64,000 nucleotides of DNA, taken from NCBI GenBank assembly GCA_902544525.1, contig CACCCN010000001.1, positions 167,289-231,288 of the forward strand, read 5' to 3'. Both the position numbers and the translations under genes were made by a program. Position 1 is the stretch's first letter. Every line of letters begins with the position of its first letter. The stretch comes from an uncultured Pelagibacteraceae bacterium. GTDB taxonomy: Bacteria > Pseudomonadota > Alphaproteobacteria > Pelagibacterales > AG-422-B15. Shown piece by piece: positions 25,200 to 38,075 of the stretch. The notes beneath the pieces were generated by a model. It did not search any database and had not been told where the DNA came from. It was given only the letters and a program-made list of their open reading frames with translations.

Positions 25200-27863
25200 C
25201 TATCTTTTTTTTCTTGGAAATAACTTATCCAATACTACAGCAAGCGCAGGTAAAGTAGTCATAGCACAAAGCATATTAACAATAAACATAAAGGTAAGGA
25301 GCATTCCCATATCTGCTTGAAATTTTAAGGCTGAAAAAGACCAAGTCGAAACACCTATGGCTAAGGTGAGTGCTGTAAAGATTACTGCGGCACCTGTATT
25401 TGCAAAAGTATTTTGAAAAGCTTGGGTAATATCCTGTCCTTCTTTTAAATAAGTCTGTAATCTATTATAAATATAAAACGCGTAATCAACACCAATACCA
25501 ACAGCTAATACCATAACAGGTAAAGTAGATATTTTTAATCCAATTTGCATTATATCCATAAAGGCATAACCAAGCATAGTGGCAAACGTCAAAGGAACAG
25601 TACAACATATTGTTGCCCTCCAATCCCTATATGTGATAAAGACTAAAAAAACAATTACTGCATAAACTAGGAGCATCATAGGAAGTTCAGACTCCTCTAT
25701 AACTTCATTGGTTGCATGCATTATACCAACAGTGCCACTTGCAAGCCTAAAATTTGTTTCATCAAACCTAATATTTAAAGCTTCAATATTTGGATTATTT
25801 ACAAAGTATTCACGGAGAGCTTCTCTAGAATTTCTAATGTCTCTCATGACTTTAGAGTCATATTCATCCAATTTCTGATCCTGAAATAGTGTAGCCAACC
25901 TAATAGATAATAAGCTTCTAGTATTAAAATTATTTTGATAACCATAATCTACCCATTCTTCCTTTGAAAATTCATGGAAATTTGTTATTCCTGCAGAAAT
26001 TGGATCAAATTCAGAACCATAATTACCGCCTAAAAGTCCAGGGTAAATATTTTCTCCTTCCGGTGGTAAGAATGTGTAATCTACTGCTATGGCTTGATCA
26101 AGTTGTTGATATTTTTTCTGATACTCTTTTGTCGCGTTAATAACATGCTCTATAGTTGTCGCTTTATGATCTTCAGTAAATATATAAACTGGTAAAATCG
26201 TACAATTTTCATTTAATAATCCAGTAGAGGGGTCGGCAATACTAGTTACAAACCCTAAAGCTCTATCATGTCGAGGGACATAATTCCATTTTGGATTACC
26301 TTCAGCATAGCCACTTGCTGCTTGTCTAGCTACACCAGATAATGAAATTACTTCCGTGACCCCTTCTACGTTTTCCATATACCAATGAAAATTATCTTGA
26401 ACGGACATTACATCATAAAGTCTACATGCAAGATCGGGGGTTTCCATGATCACAATAAGAACATCAGACGTTATATTAAAACGTGAAGTAATATCTTTCA
26501 TATCTTGATTATATACAGCATCAGGTCGTAATTCAGGCGCCCCAGCGTGAAGATCACCAATATGCCTATCAGAAGCTAGAATAGTAGCATAAATAAATAA
26601 AATACTACTTATGCCTAAAGTTATAAATGCTGTCCTTGGCTCAGCCATCTTCCCAAAAAACTTCATTGCGTTTCTTCTGCCGGTTATTGCTCGTTCGGCT
26701 CTAATAACAAATCCCTCGTTATACTTTGCGTATGATGCAGCGAGTGGGAGCATAACTAGATTAGTTACAATTTTCATTGCAACTCCAATTGAAGCTGTAA
26801 TACCAAGCTCTTGGATCATTCCAATTGGTAAAAATACTAATGTTCCAAAACCTACCAGATCAGTTACTAGTGCCATTGTTCCTGGAATTAATAATCTAGA
26901 AAAACTTGCTCGAGCAGCATAAATAGACGACTGTCCTTCAATAATTTCTTTTGTAATTTGATTTACTTGTTGAATTCCATGAGAAACACCAATTGCAAAT
27001 ACTAAAAATGGAACTAAAATTGCAAGTGGATCTAAGCCAAAACCTAATATTTCTAACATTCCAAATTGCCATATCAGTGATGTTAGCGAGCAAATTAATG
27101 GTAGGAATGTTAGTGTCCAAGATTTTGAATAGTAATAGACTGATAGTACAGTTAGTGCAAATGCCAAAAGAAAGAAAATAAAAACATTACCGGCTTGAGA
27201 CGCAATGTCTGAAATCATTTTCGCAAATCCAATTATATGAATTTGAAATTTTTCATCTTCAAATTGATTTCTCACCTCTATATCAAGTAATTTACCTAAT
27301 TCTATATAGTCAAGTGCCTCACCAGTTCTTGCGTCAAATTCTGTTAACTCAATTTTTATTAGTGCTGATGTAAAATCATTTGACACAATTTTTCCAACAT
27401 GCCCGCCAGTTAAAATACGCTCTTTTATCTTTTCAATTTCTATTTCATTTAAATCTTCTGGAATTATATTTCCTGGAATCACCGGAGAAGCTTCATACCC
27501 TTCTTCGGTAACACGCAATACTCTTACATTTGGAGTCCATAATGAAGTCAAAGAAGCTTGATTGGCTCCTGGTAAATATCTCACTGCTTCAGATACTTCT
27601 AAGAGTTTTGATAAGTAGTCCTTTTCAAAAATATCACCTTCAGTATTTCTCACAGCAATGATAAGGTTATTTGATCCAAATAATGCATCTTCGTACTGAT
27701 AAAATGTTTTTATAAAGCTATGGTTACTCGGAAGCTGCTTATAAAACCCAGCATCAAGTTTTAACTGTGACGCAAAGAATCCCATAACTATAGTCAATAA
27801 AACAAAGGCCGACAGGATTGAAAGTCTGTATTTAAAAAATAAATTCTCTATTTTTAAAACCAT
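25200..27863 (-). CDS. MMPL/RND family transporter
   Basis: The 887-residue protein has the two-fold MMPL architecture: a TM helix near residues 12-32, a large periplasmic loop, then five clustered helices, repeated in the second half. Signatures include PFLVFAIGVSHGIQQ and the second-half VLAVGIGVDYAFYIYNRL. These exporters move lipids or hydrophobic compounds. It is an orphan here, with no adaptor or outer-membrane partner, so no substrate can be named. Confidence 0.88.
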   Translation of the reverse strand: MVLKIENLFFKYRLSILSAFVLLTIVMGFFASQLKLDAGFYKQLPSNHSFIKTFYQYEDALFGSNNLIIAVRNTEGDIFEKDYLSKLLEVSEAVRYLPGANQASLTSLWTPNVRVLRVTEEGYEASPVIPGNIIPEDLNEIEIEKIKERILTGGHVGKIVSNDFTSALIKIELTEFDARTGEALDYIELGKLLDIEVRNQFEDEKFQIHIIGFAKMISDIASQAGNVFIFFLLAFALTVLSVYYYSKSWTLTFLPLICSLTSLIWQFGMLEILGFGLDPLAILVPFLVFAIGVSHGIQQVNQITKEIIEGQSSIYAARASFSRLLIPGTMALVTDLVGFGTLVFLPIGMIQELGITASIGVAMKIVTNLVMLPLAASYAKYNEGFVIRAERAITGRRNAMKFFGKMAEPRTAFITLGISSILFIYATILASDRHIGDLHAGAPELRPDAVYNQDMKDITSRFNITSDVLIVIMETPDLACRLYDVMSVQDNFHWYMENVEGVTEVISLSGVARQAASGYAEGNPKWNYVPRHDRALGFVTSIADPSTGLLNENCTILPVYIFTEDHKATTIEHVINATKEYQKKYQQLDQAIAVDYTFLPPEGENIYPGLLGGNYGSEFDPISAGITNFHEFSKEEWVDYGYQNNFNTRSLLSIRLATLFQDQKLDEYDSKVMRDIRNSREALREYFVNNPNIEALNIRFDETNFRLASGTVGIMHATNEVIEESELPMMLLVYAVIVFLVFITYRDWRATICCTVPLTFATMLGYAFMDIMQIGLKISTLPVMVLAVGIGVDYAFYIYNRLQTYLKEGQDITQAFQNTFANTGAAVIFTALTLAIGVSTWSFSALKFQADMGMLLTFMFIVNMLCAMTTLPALAVVLDKLFPRKKR

Positions 27864-28127
27864 TAGATTAATTGGAAATAATTATAAAATTTTACGAAAA
27901 GTATAAGAAAAAATTGCTTATGTACATTAATTATTGCCATATTTTCTAATTTTTGAATGACTTATGTGAATAGTGCCTTTATTTATAAATATTAAGTACA
28001 AATCTATTTATCTATAAAATTAAGTTACTGTATTGATGGGATAAATCAAATTTAATAGTTTCAATATATATCAATTTGATATAGAAATTATTTGAATAGT
28101 AAAAAATTTATATTATATTAACCCAAA
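27864..28127. other. AT-rich divergent intergenic region with two dyads
   Basis: This region lies between the divergent MMPL and ferritin-like genes and has no coding frame. It contains the perfect palindrome at 28067-28083 and the looser dyad TTGAT-N7-ATCAA at 28033-28049. TTGAAT (28092-28097) and TATATT (28114-28119), spaced by 16 bp, would start a transcript almost at the ATG. Confidence 0.5.
28067..28083. promoter_or_regulatory. palindromic candidate operator
   Basis: TATATCAA-T-TTGATATA is a perfect 8-1-8 inverted repeat ending 44 bp before the start codon of the ferritin-like gene. It overlaps a possible -35 hexamer (TTGATA). The half-site orientation is opposite to FNR/CRP-type TTGAT-N4-ATCAA sites, so it is not an FNR box. 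The regulator is unknown. Confidence 0.4.
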
Positions 28128-29327
28128 ATGCCTAGTACATCTGAAAAATTAAAATTTGCTAAAATTGTTGTAAAAGACAAGTTTTATAAAGTCAAAGAGA
28201 GTTGGCAAACATCGCAAAGTGGTAAAAATGCACTAACCAAAGATCCTGCCTATAACGCTGCCAATCCAAAGCACTTTATACCTATGATGGATGAAGATAG
28301 ATATACTGATAGATCAAGCGCATTTGATAAAATAATTAGTGCAACACATAAACATTTTTGGGATCCTTTAGACAAAAAATATATTGATTTTGATCAACCA
28401 TTTGATTTAGAAAACGAACACATTGTTAATCCAGAAGGTCCTTTTGGTCTTGAGCTTGAAGTTCCAAGTATTGCAGAAAAATTAACAGAAAAACAAAAAA
28501 TTAAATTAAACAATGAAAGTTTTCGTTTTGTTTTATCACAAATACTGCATGGGGAACAAGCGGCCTTATCTCTAAGCGCTAGCTTATGTCATGTATTAAA
28601 AGACCCTGGTGCTCAAGAGTATGCTGCAAATCAGACTCGTGAAGAGGCGCGTCATGTTACCGGTTTCACAAAATATATCGAATCAAGATGGGGCACTCCT
28701 TACAAAGTTGGGCCTACACTTGGAAGGGTTGCGGAGGATATTGTTTCATCAGATGTTGTTTATAAAAAAATAGTTGGAATGCAAATGATGATTGAAGGAT
28801 TAGCAATGGGAGCATTTGCCATGGCTCATGAAGATACAAATGATCCTGTTTTAAAAACTCTATTAAAATATACAATGAGTGACGAAGCCTTTCATCATAA
28901 ATTTGGTAAAATATGGGCTGATAGAACTGTGCCAAAATTATCTAAAAGTGAGCACAGAAAAGTAGAAGATTGGGCAGAAAAAATATTTATGGAATTACTG
29001 TTTAATCTAGTTAACCCATATGAAAAAAAAGAGATTTATGCTTCAGTTGGTCTTGACCATAAGTGGGTGCAACAAGAAGTAGAAAAATATATCGATCAGA
29101 GTGAAATCATTAAGCAAGAAATGAAGAATAATAATAATATTTTTAGGGTATTGGTAAAAACTTTATTAAAAGCTCATATTATAACAGATAGAACAAAAGC
29201 TACCTACGCAGAATTTGTAGATATGGAAGAGCTAAATGCAGAAGATGATACTGTAGCTGGTCAAGAGATTGCGGATGAAGGTATAGAAAAGCTATCTCAA
29301 ATTAATGCTAGTAAAAAAGTCGCCTAA
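28128..29327 (+). CDS. ferritin-like diiron protein (oxygenase/R2-like)
   Basis: The 399-residue protein has two equally spaced carboxylate-histidine sites: E143 then E173-A-R-H176, and E223 then E253-A-F-H256. This E-x29-E-x2-H pattern, repeated, is the diiron site of the ferritin-like superfamily and suits an O2-activating oxygenase or desaturase-like enzyme more than storage ferritin. Length and sequence recall AurF-type N-oxygenases or acyl-modifying enzymes, but the substrate is unknown. No Shine-Dalgarno is visible before the ATG. The neighbouring genes give no firm hint of its function. Confidence 0.78.
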   Translation: MPSTSEKLKFAKIVVKDKFYKVKESWQTSQSGKNALTKDPAYNAANPKHFIPMMDEDRYTDRSSAFDKIISATHKHFWDPLDKKYIDFDQPFDLENEHIVNPEGPFGLELEVPSIAEKLTEKQKIKLNNESFRFVLSQILHGEQAALSLSASLCHVLKDPGAQEYAANQTREEARHVTGFTKYIESRWGTPYKVGPTLGRVAEDIVSSDVVYKKIVGMQMMIEGLAMGAFAMAHEDTNDPVLKTLLKYTMSDEAFHHKFGKIWADRTVPKLSKSEHRKVEDWAEKIFMELLFNLVNPYEKKEIYASVGLDHKWVQQEVEKYIDQSEIIKQEMKNNNNIFRVLVKTLLKAHIITDRTKATYAEFVDMEELNAEDDTVAGQEIADEGIEKLSQINASKKVA

Positions 29328-29328
29328 A

Positions 29329-29871
29329 TTATTTTGGAGATCGTTTAGCTAAAATTCTTTGAAGTGTTCTTCTATGCATTTTAAGTCTTCTAGCAGTTTC
29401 TGAAACATTTCTATTACATAGTTCATATACTCTTAAAATATGCTCCCATTTAACTCGATCAGCAGACATAGGATCTTTTGGTGGTTCTGGTTTTTTAGAG
29501 TATGGGGCCTTTAAGGAAGCATCAATATCATCTGCATCAGCCGGTTTAGCCAAATAATCACAAGCTCCCTCTTTTACTGCTGCTACTGCTGTTGGTATAT
29601 TTCCGTACCCTGTGAGAATAACTATCTTACATTCAGGTTTTAGCTTTGATAAAACAGAAACAACCTGCAGCCCGTTGCCGTCTTCTAACCTAAGGTCAAT
29701 AACAGCATAATTAGGTGGAGTTTTTTCTATATACTGAATGGACTCTTTTACAGTTCCAAAACCTATTCCGAAATAGCCTTTTTTTTCCATTGCAGACAAG
29801 AGTCTTTTACGAAATATTTCATCGTCATCAACTATAATTAATGATGCTGTTTCTTTAGTTAAATCATCCAT
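29329..29871 (-). CDS. regA: redox response regulator RegA (PrrA/ActR)
   Basis: The 180-residue regulator has a receiver domain with D59 (AVIDLRLEDGNGL) and K109. A proline-rich linker follows, then a Fis-type helix-turn-helix (NVSETARRLKMHRRTLQRIL, about 155-174), the near-invariant end of the RegA/PrrA/ActR family. It receives phosphate from RegB and controls respiration, carbon and redox genes. It lies 7 bp after regB. Confidence 0.95.
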   Translation of the reverse strand: MDDLTKETASLIIVDDDEIFRKRLLSAMEKKGYFGIGFGTVKESIQYIEKTPPNYAVIDLRLEDGNGLQVVSVLSKLKPECKIVILTGYGNIPTAVAAVKEGACDYLAKPADADDIDASLKAPYSKKPEPPKDPMSADRVKWEHILRVYELCNRNVSETARRLKMHRRTLQRILAKRSPK

Positions 29872-29878
29872 AAAAACA

Positions 29879-31174
29879 TTATTGAGATAATATCAGATTA
29901 TCTTTTTTCCAGCTTATCCTTACGCAAGCACCCTTATTTACTAAATTAATAAACTCTATTTTTCCAAGACTTTTATTAATTAAATTTTTAGCAATAAATA
30001 GTCCTAATCCCATGCCGGAATGATCAATTTCATTCTTTTTAACATAAGGCTCTCCAAGAATAGGTAAGATATCTGCTGGAAATCCATTTCCGTTATCAAT
30101 GATTTCAAAAATGATATTTTCACCTGATAAAGACATTTTTATAGTAACCTCTGACTTTGCATGTTGGTAGGCATTTTCAATTATATTACTAAGACTATGT
30201 ACAATTTCAGGTTTTCTAGTAATTGTGAAATTTAAATCTTCAAATGATTTGTCAATATCTATATTTAATTTAATGCTTTCTCTTTCATAATCTTTGGTTA
30301 TTTCATTAATTAATCTTTGAAAATCTAATTGATTAATAAACTCACTATTATCATTACTAATATCGCCCTGACGAAGTCGATTTAAAATTTCACTACATCT
30401 TTTAATTTGAGATTGAATTAATAGAATGTCTTCATAATTTTTTTCATTAGGGTGTGCTTCATTAACTATTTCTTTAATTATTATAGAAATAGTTGATAAA
30501 GGTGTACCTAGCTCATGAACAGCCGCTGCAGTTAAACTCATCAGATCAGAAATTTTTTCTTCGTCTGAAAGCGCTAGCTGCGTTTCTTTTAAAGCAGTTT
30601 CAACTTTACGTGATTCATCTGCAATTCTGAAGCTGTAAACCCCAATAAAAATTAGGGAAACAATTAGTGCTGCCCATATACCAAAAATTTGAAAGATTGA
30701 GAAACTATAGCTATTAAACTCAACAACATTACTCAAAATGGGCTGATAATAAACAGCAAGAATAGAAATTGATAATATTGATACTATCCCAATAACTATA
30801 GTTCTAAATATATCCAAGTAAGTTGCTGATATTATAAATGGAGCAATAATTAAAACACAAAATGGATTAGTTAAACCTCCAGTAATATATAATAAAACAA
30901 CAAGCTGAATAGTATCAAAGATTAGATAAAACAGGGTTTCATTGGATGTTAGTGTTCTAATCGGCAAAAATTTAACACTAACAATAATATTTAATATAAT
31001 GCTTAGTAAGATGCATGCTAAAGCTAAATAAATATTAAAATTTATTTCTAGCCAAAAGTATGAGGTTACAACCGCTGAATATTGACCTAAAATCGCTATC
31101 CATCTAATTAAATTCAAGGTTCTTAATCTTAGGCCAGCTAAATTATTACTAGATAAATTTGTTATATTTGTCAC
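29879..31174 (-). CDS. regB: redox sensor kinase RegB (PrrB/ActS)
   Basis: The 431-residue kinase has about six N-terminal membrane helices carrying the quinone-sensing heptapeptide GGLTNPF (99-105). The phospho-acceptor H220 lies in AAAVHELGTPLST. A cysteine at C260 (QIKRCSEIL) sits exactly 40 residues after the histidine, as the redox-active C265 follows H225 in Rhodobacter capsulatus RegB. The ATPase boxes (NIIENAYQHA, DNGNGFP, SGMGLGLFIAK) are intact. Both known redox inputs therefore look preserved. Confidence 0.95.
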   Translation of the reverse strand: MTNITNLSSNNLAGLRLRTLNLIRWIAILGQYSAVVTSYFWLEINFNIYLALACILLSIILNIIVSVKFLPIRTLTSNETLFYLIFDTIQLVVLLYITGGLTNPFCVLIIAPFIISATYLDIFRTIVIGIVSILSISILAVYYQPILSNVVEFNSYSFSIFQIFGIWAALIVSLIFIGVYSFRIADESRKVETALKETQLALSDEEKISDLMSLTAAAVHELGTPLSTISIIIKEIVNEAHPNEKNYEDILLIQSQIKRCSEILNRLRQGDISNDNSEFINQLDFQRLINEITKDYERESIKLNIDIDKSFEDLNFTITRKPEIVHSLSNIIENAYQHAKSEVTIKMSLSGENIIFEIIDNGNGFPADILPILGEPYVKKNEIDHSGMGLGLFIAKNLINKSLGKIEFINLVNKGACVRISWKKDNLILSQ

Positions 31175-31192
31175 TTTATTGAATTATATTTA

Positions 31193-34356
<3,164 letters not shown>

Positions 34357-35463
34357 TTAGGATCTTTTTACTTCAAAAAAATCAGTATCTTTAGATAAAT
34401 GATCAAATATATTTTTAGTTACACCCGTGTACCACACTTGTGTATTAAGTTTTGATAATTCACTAACTAGGGCCTCTCTATGATTTTGATCAAGGTGAGC
34501 CATTGCCTCATCAATTAATATAATTGGAGAATTATCAAACTCAGAATTTTTTATTATCTGAGCAACTGAAAGTATAATTGATATTAATATTGATTTTTGT
34601 TCTCCGGTTGAGCAATATTTTGCCTCTATAGATTTATCATCTAATTTCCACATTTTTACTTCAACTTTATTGGGCCCCAAAACGGTTCTATTAAGCTCCT
34701 TATCAATAGCTCTGTTTCTTGATAAAACTTCTACGTAGTGAGATACAAATATTTCTTCATCTTCAAAAAGTTTTAAAGAATTGTCATAAATTAGCTCTAT
34801 TATGCATGAATTAAATGGTTTGCTAATAGTGGATAAATTTGAATTAATCATAGCAATTGTTTTTTTTCTAATCATAATAATATCAAACGCATATTTTGCT
34901 ATTTTTAACTCAATTTGCTCAAGCCAGTTTGTATCAACTTCATTAGTTTTTAATATATATAGCCTCTCTTTAGTAAATTTATTGAATCTAGAGAAGGATT
35001 TTAAATGATTTTTTTGAATATTAAAAATTAGTCTATCAAAAAAATTTCTTCTTTCAGAATTTGACTGAAGCATTATTTTTTCCATTACAGGGGTAATCCA
35101 AATTACTCTTAAATAATTTAATAAGTCTGAAGATTTAGCTTTTTCATCATCAATAAGTATCGATGATTTTAGAATGCTGTTTTTGTTATGTATTTTTTGA
35201 ATTTTTATTGAGCTATTATTAAAATTTATATTTGTAGTTAAAGCAAAATTTAATCCATTTTTTTTATTAATAATTTCTTCACTTTTTGCATTTCGTAAGC
35301 CTCTGCCTGGAGATAAAAGTGACACAGATTCTAGTATGTTTGTTTTACCAGCACCATTTTCTCCATATAAAACGATATTTTTACTATTTGTATTTATAGA
35401 AAAATTTTGATGTGATCGAAAATTATTAAGAATAATTTGAGAGATAAATATATTTGAACACAT
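34357..35463 (-). CDS. recF: DNA replication and repair protein RecF
   Basis: The 368-residue SMC-like ATPase has Walker A GENGAGKTNILE near the N-terminus, the STGEQKSILISI signature, and Walker B ILIDEAMAHLD near the C-terminus. RecF helps load RecA at single-strand gaps. It lies 2 bp after dnaN and 27 bp before gyrB. Confidence 0.95.
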   Translation of the reverse strand: MCSNIFISQIILNNFRSHQNFSINTNSKNIVLYGENGAGKTNILESVSLLSPGRGLRNAKSEEIINKKNGLNFALTTNINFNNSSIKIQKIHNKNSILKSSILIDDEKAKSSDLLNYLRVIWITPVMEKIMLQSNSERRNFFDRLIFNIQKNHLKSFSRFNKFTKERLYILKTNEVDTNWLEQIELKIAKYAFDIIMIRKKTIAMINSNLSTISKPFNSCIIELIYDNSLKLFEDEEIFVSHYVEVLSRNRAIDKELNRTVLGPNKVEVKMWKLDDKSIEAKYCSTGEQKSILISIILSVAQIIKNSEFDNSPIILIDEAMAHLDQNHREALVSELSKLNTQVWYTGVTKNIFDHLSKDTDFFEVKRS

Positions 35464-35465
35464 TT

Positions 35466-36593
35466 TTAAATGCGCATTGGCATTAAAACAAAAAATAGAT
35501 TGTCCTCAGCGTTATCAACTATAAGCACTGGTGCAGCTGGGTCTGAAAAATTTAAAGTTACTTCATTTCCATCAATTTCAGTTATAATATCTAGTAAATA
35601 TCTAGAGTTAAATCCTATTTCAAGTTTATCATGTATAAAATCAACATCGAGCTCTTCAATTGCAGAACCTTTGCTTGCACTATTGGCTAACAACTGTAAT
35701 TTATTATTTTCAATTACTAATTTTAATCCTCTTGACTTTGTTTCTTCACTTACTGCTATTGCTGAAACTCTCTCAATTGCTCCCTTCAATTCAGTAATGT
35801 TTGTTTTAAGCTTCTTATCATTATTTTCTGGAATGACTTTAGTATAATCAGGAAAAGTTCCATCTATAACTTTTGATACAAGTTCTATTTCGCTAAATAC
35901 AAATTTTACCTTACTTGAAGAAAGCTCAATTTGTACATCACCGTTAGCATCATCAAGTATTCTTCTTAGTTCTAAAGTTGTTTTTTTTGGAATTATAATA
36001 CCTGACATCTTCTCGGCACCATGTGGAAGTGGCATGTCATACTGAGCCAGCCTATGTCCATCTGTTGCTACAGAACGCAAAACATCTATTCCATTTTTAT
36101 GAGCTGAATGAAAGAAAATTCCATTCAGGTAATATCGTGATTCTTCGTTAGAAATAGCAAATTTGGTTTTATCAATCATAGTTTTTAGATCATCAACACT
36201 CATTACAAATTTAACTGACAGATCATCTTGAGAAATGTCAGGAAAATCATCGGTTGGTAATGTAGATAAATTAAATCTAGATCTGCCTGATTTTATATTT
36301 ATGCTATTACCATTTTCATCCATACTTATATCGATATCTGAACCTTGAGGTAATTTTTTTACAATTTCATGCAGTGTTATTGCTGGCACTGAAATTTCAC
36401 CATTTATATCTATGTTGGCTGAGATTTGTTCAGAACATAATATATCAAGATTGGTGGATGAGAGTTTTAGCTGAGTATCCTCTGCTTTAATTATTACATT
36501 TGATAAAATAGGTAGAGTATGCCTTAATTCTACTACTCCCTGTAAGTGTGACAATGCCTTTGAAAGATCAGAGCTATTAACTTTTAATTTCAT
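35466..36593 (-). CDS. dnaN: DNA polymerase III sliding clamp (beta)
   Basis: About 375 residues, with the usual three-domain clamp layout and typical segments such as LQGVVELRHTLPILSNV, EESRYYLNGIFFH, TDGHRLAQ and a C-terminal LPMRI. The ATG at 36593 (MKLKVNSSDL) is preferred to the one at 36602 because DnaN proteins normally begin there. Neither has a clear Shine-Dalgarno. Confidence 0.97.
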   Translation of the reverse strand: MKLKVNSSDLSKALSHLQGVVELRHTLPILSNVIIKAEDTQLKLSSTNLDILCSEQISANIDINGEISVPAITLHEIVKKLPQGSDIDISMDENGNSINIKSGRSRFNLSTLPTDDFPDISQDDLSVKFVMSVDDLKTMIDKTKFAISNEESRYYLNGIFFHSAHKNGIDVLRSVATDGHRLAQYDMPLPHGAEKMSGIIIPKKTTLELRRILDDANGDVQIELSSSKVKFVFSEIELVSKVIDGTFPDYTKVIPENNDKKLKTNITELKGAIERVSAIAVSEETKSRGLKLVIENNKLQLLANSASKGSAIEELDVDFIHDKLEIGFNSRYLLDIITEIDGNEVTLNFSDPAAPVLIVDNAEDNLFFVLMPMRI

Positions 36594-36662
36594 AATTCGC
36601 ATTATACATAATTTAGTAGGGACTTGTTAAAAAAATGAATAATATTTTTTTAAGCTAATGTT

Positions 36663-38075
36663 TTAAGAAGAAGTAATAATTTGAGTTAAAACATTAATAT
36701 CTTCATCAAATTTATTCGACTCAGACTTAAGTTGATCGACTTTTTTTACAGCGTGAATTACTGTAGTGTGGTCTCTGCCTCCAAATTTTCTTCCAATTTC
36801 TGGCAAAGACCTTGATGTAAGCTTTTTTGATAAATACATTGCTATTTGTCGAGGCCTTGCAAATGACCTAATTCTTTTAGAAGACATAATATCATCTACT
36901 TTAATATTAAAATAATTAGCAACTTTTAATTGAATTTCATCAATAGTAATTCTTCTATTGCTTGATCTTAACAAATCTTTAAGGACTGCTTGAGCTAATT
37001 CAACATCAACTTCTTTATGCATTAGATTGGCAAAGGTCACAACCTTATTTAAGGCACCTTCTAATTCTCTAACATTATTCGATATAGTTTTGGCTAAAAA
37101 GACAATAACATCCTCAGTAACCTGAATTTTATTTTCATATTTTAAACTAAGCTCATTAGCTTTCCTCTTTAAAATCTCATATCTTAAATCATAGCTAGCA
37201 GGTAAAATATCGGCCACAAGTCCCCAGGAAAGTCTAGACTTAATCCTATCATCAAAGCTGTCTAAGTCGCTAGGCGCTCTATCAGAGGAAATTATAACTT
37301 TTTTATTTAGATCTAATAGAGAATTAAATGTATGGAAGAATTCTTCTTGAGTTGAGGATTTACCCATCATGAATTGAATATCATCAATAATCAAAACATC
37401 AACTGATCTGAATTTTTGTTTAAACGACATTGTATCTTTTTGTCTCAAAGACTTAATAAATTGAAACATGAATCTTTCAGCTGAAAGATAAAGTACTTTT
37501 ACATTCTCATCATGATTTTTAATTTCCCAAGCAATAGAATGCATTAAGTGTGTTTTGCCGAGACCAACACCGCCATAGATGAATAGAGGATTAAAGTCAA
37601 ATTTTTCTGGCTGGGCCATACGTTTTGCTGAAGCAAATGCAAGTTCGTTAGGGTGTCCAACTACAAATTTTTCAAACTTAAAACGCTCATCTAAGGGCCA
37701 ATCATCAGACTGATGTGTATAAGAAATTTCCTTCGATTTTCTATTTTTTTCAACAAAAATCTCATTATTGCTACTTTCCTGGCTAGCAAATAGCATAGAA
37801 TCTACAATTATTTTTACTCTCTTAATTTCAGGGTTTTCTTCGCTTATATAAAATATGATTTTGTCCACGTAATGAGCAGTGATCCAATCTCTCACAAATT
37901 TTGATGGGACTGAAAAAACTAATGTTTCACTTTCTAGAGATTTAACATTAAGATTTTTTAGCCAACTATTATAAATCTCATTGCCATATTCTTTGTTGAG
38001 TTTTTTAAGAACTAAATACCATGTAGTTTTAATATCTGAGACAAGAGGCTGATGTGAATTTAAATCTTGTACCAT
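36663..38075 (-). CDS. dnaA: chromosomal replication initiator DnaA
   Basis: The 470-residue protein has the N-terminal DnaB/DiaA-interaction domain, the AAA+ domain (GGVGLGKTHLMH Walker A, VLIDDIQF Walker B, DDRIKSRLSWGL arginine-finger region) and the C-terminal DNA-binding domain with GGRDHTTVIHAVKKV. GAGAGG lies before the ATG. It heads the dnaA-dnaN-recF-gyrB block on the minus strand. Confidence 0.98.
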   Translation of the reverse strand: MVQDLNSHQPLVSDIKTTWYLVLKKLNKEYGNEIYNSWLKNLNVKSLESETLVFSVPSKFVRDWITAHYVDKIIFYISEENPEIKRVKIIVDSMLFASQESSNNEIFVEKNRKSKEISYTHQSDDWPLDERFKFEKFVVGHPNELAFASAKRMAQPEKFDFNPLFIYGGVGLGKTHLMHSIAWEIKNHDENVKVLYLSAERFMFQFIKSLRQKDTMSFKQKFRSVDVLIIDDIQFMMGKSSTQEEFFHTFNSLLDLNKKVIISSDRAPSDLDSFDDRIKSRLSWGLVADILPASYDLRYEILKRKANELSLKYENKIQVTEDVIVFLAKTISNNVRELEGALNKVVTFANLMHKEVDVELAQAVLKDLLRSSNRRITIDEIQLKVANYFNIKVDDIMSSKRIRSFARPRQIAMYLSKKLTSRSLPEIGRKFGGRDHTTVIHAVKKVDQLKSESNKFDEDINVLTQIITSS

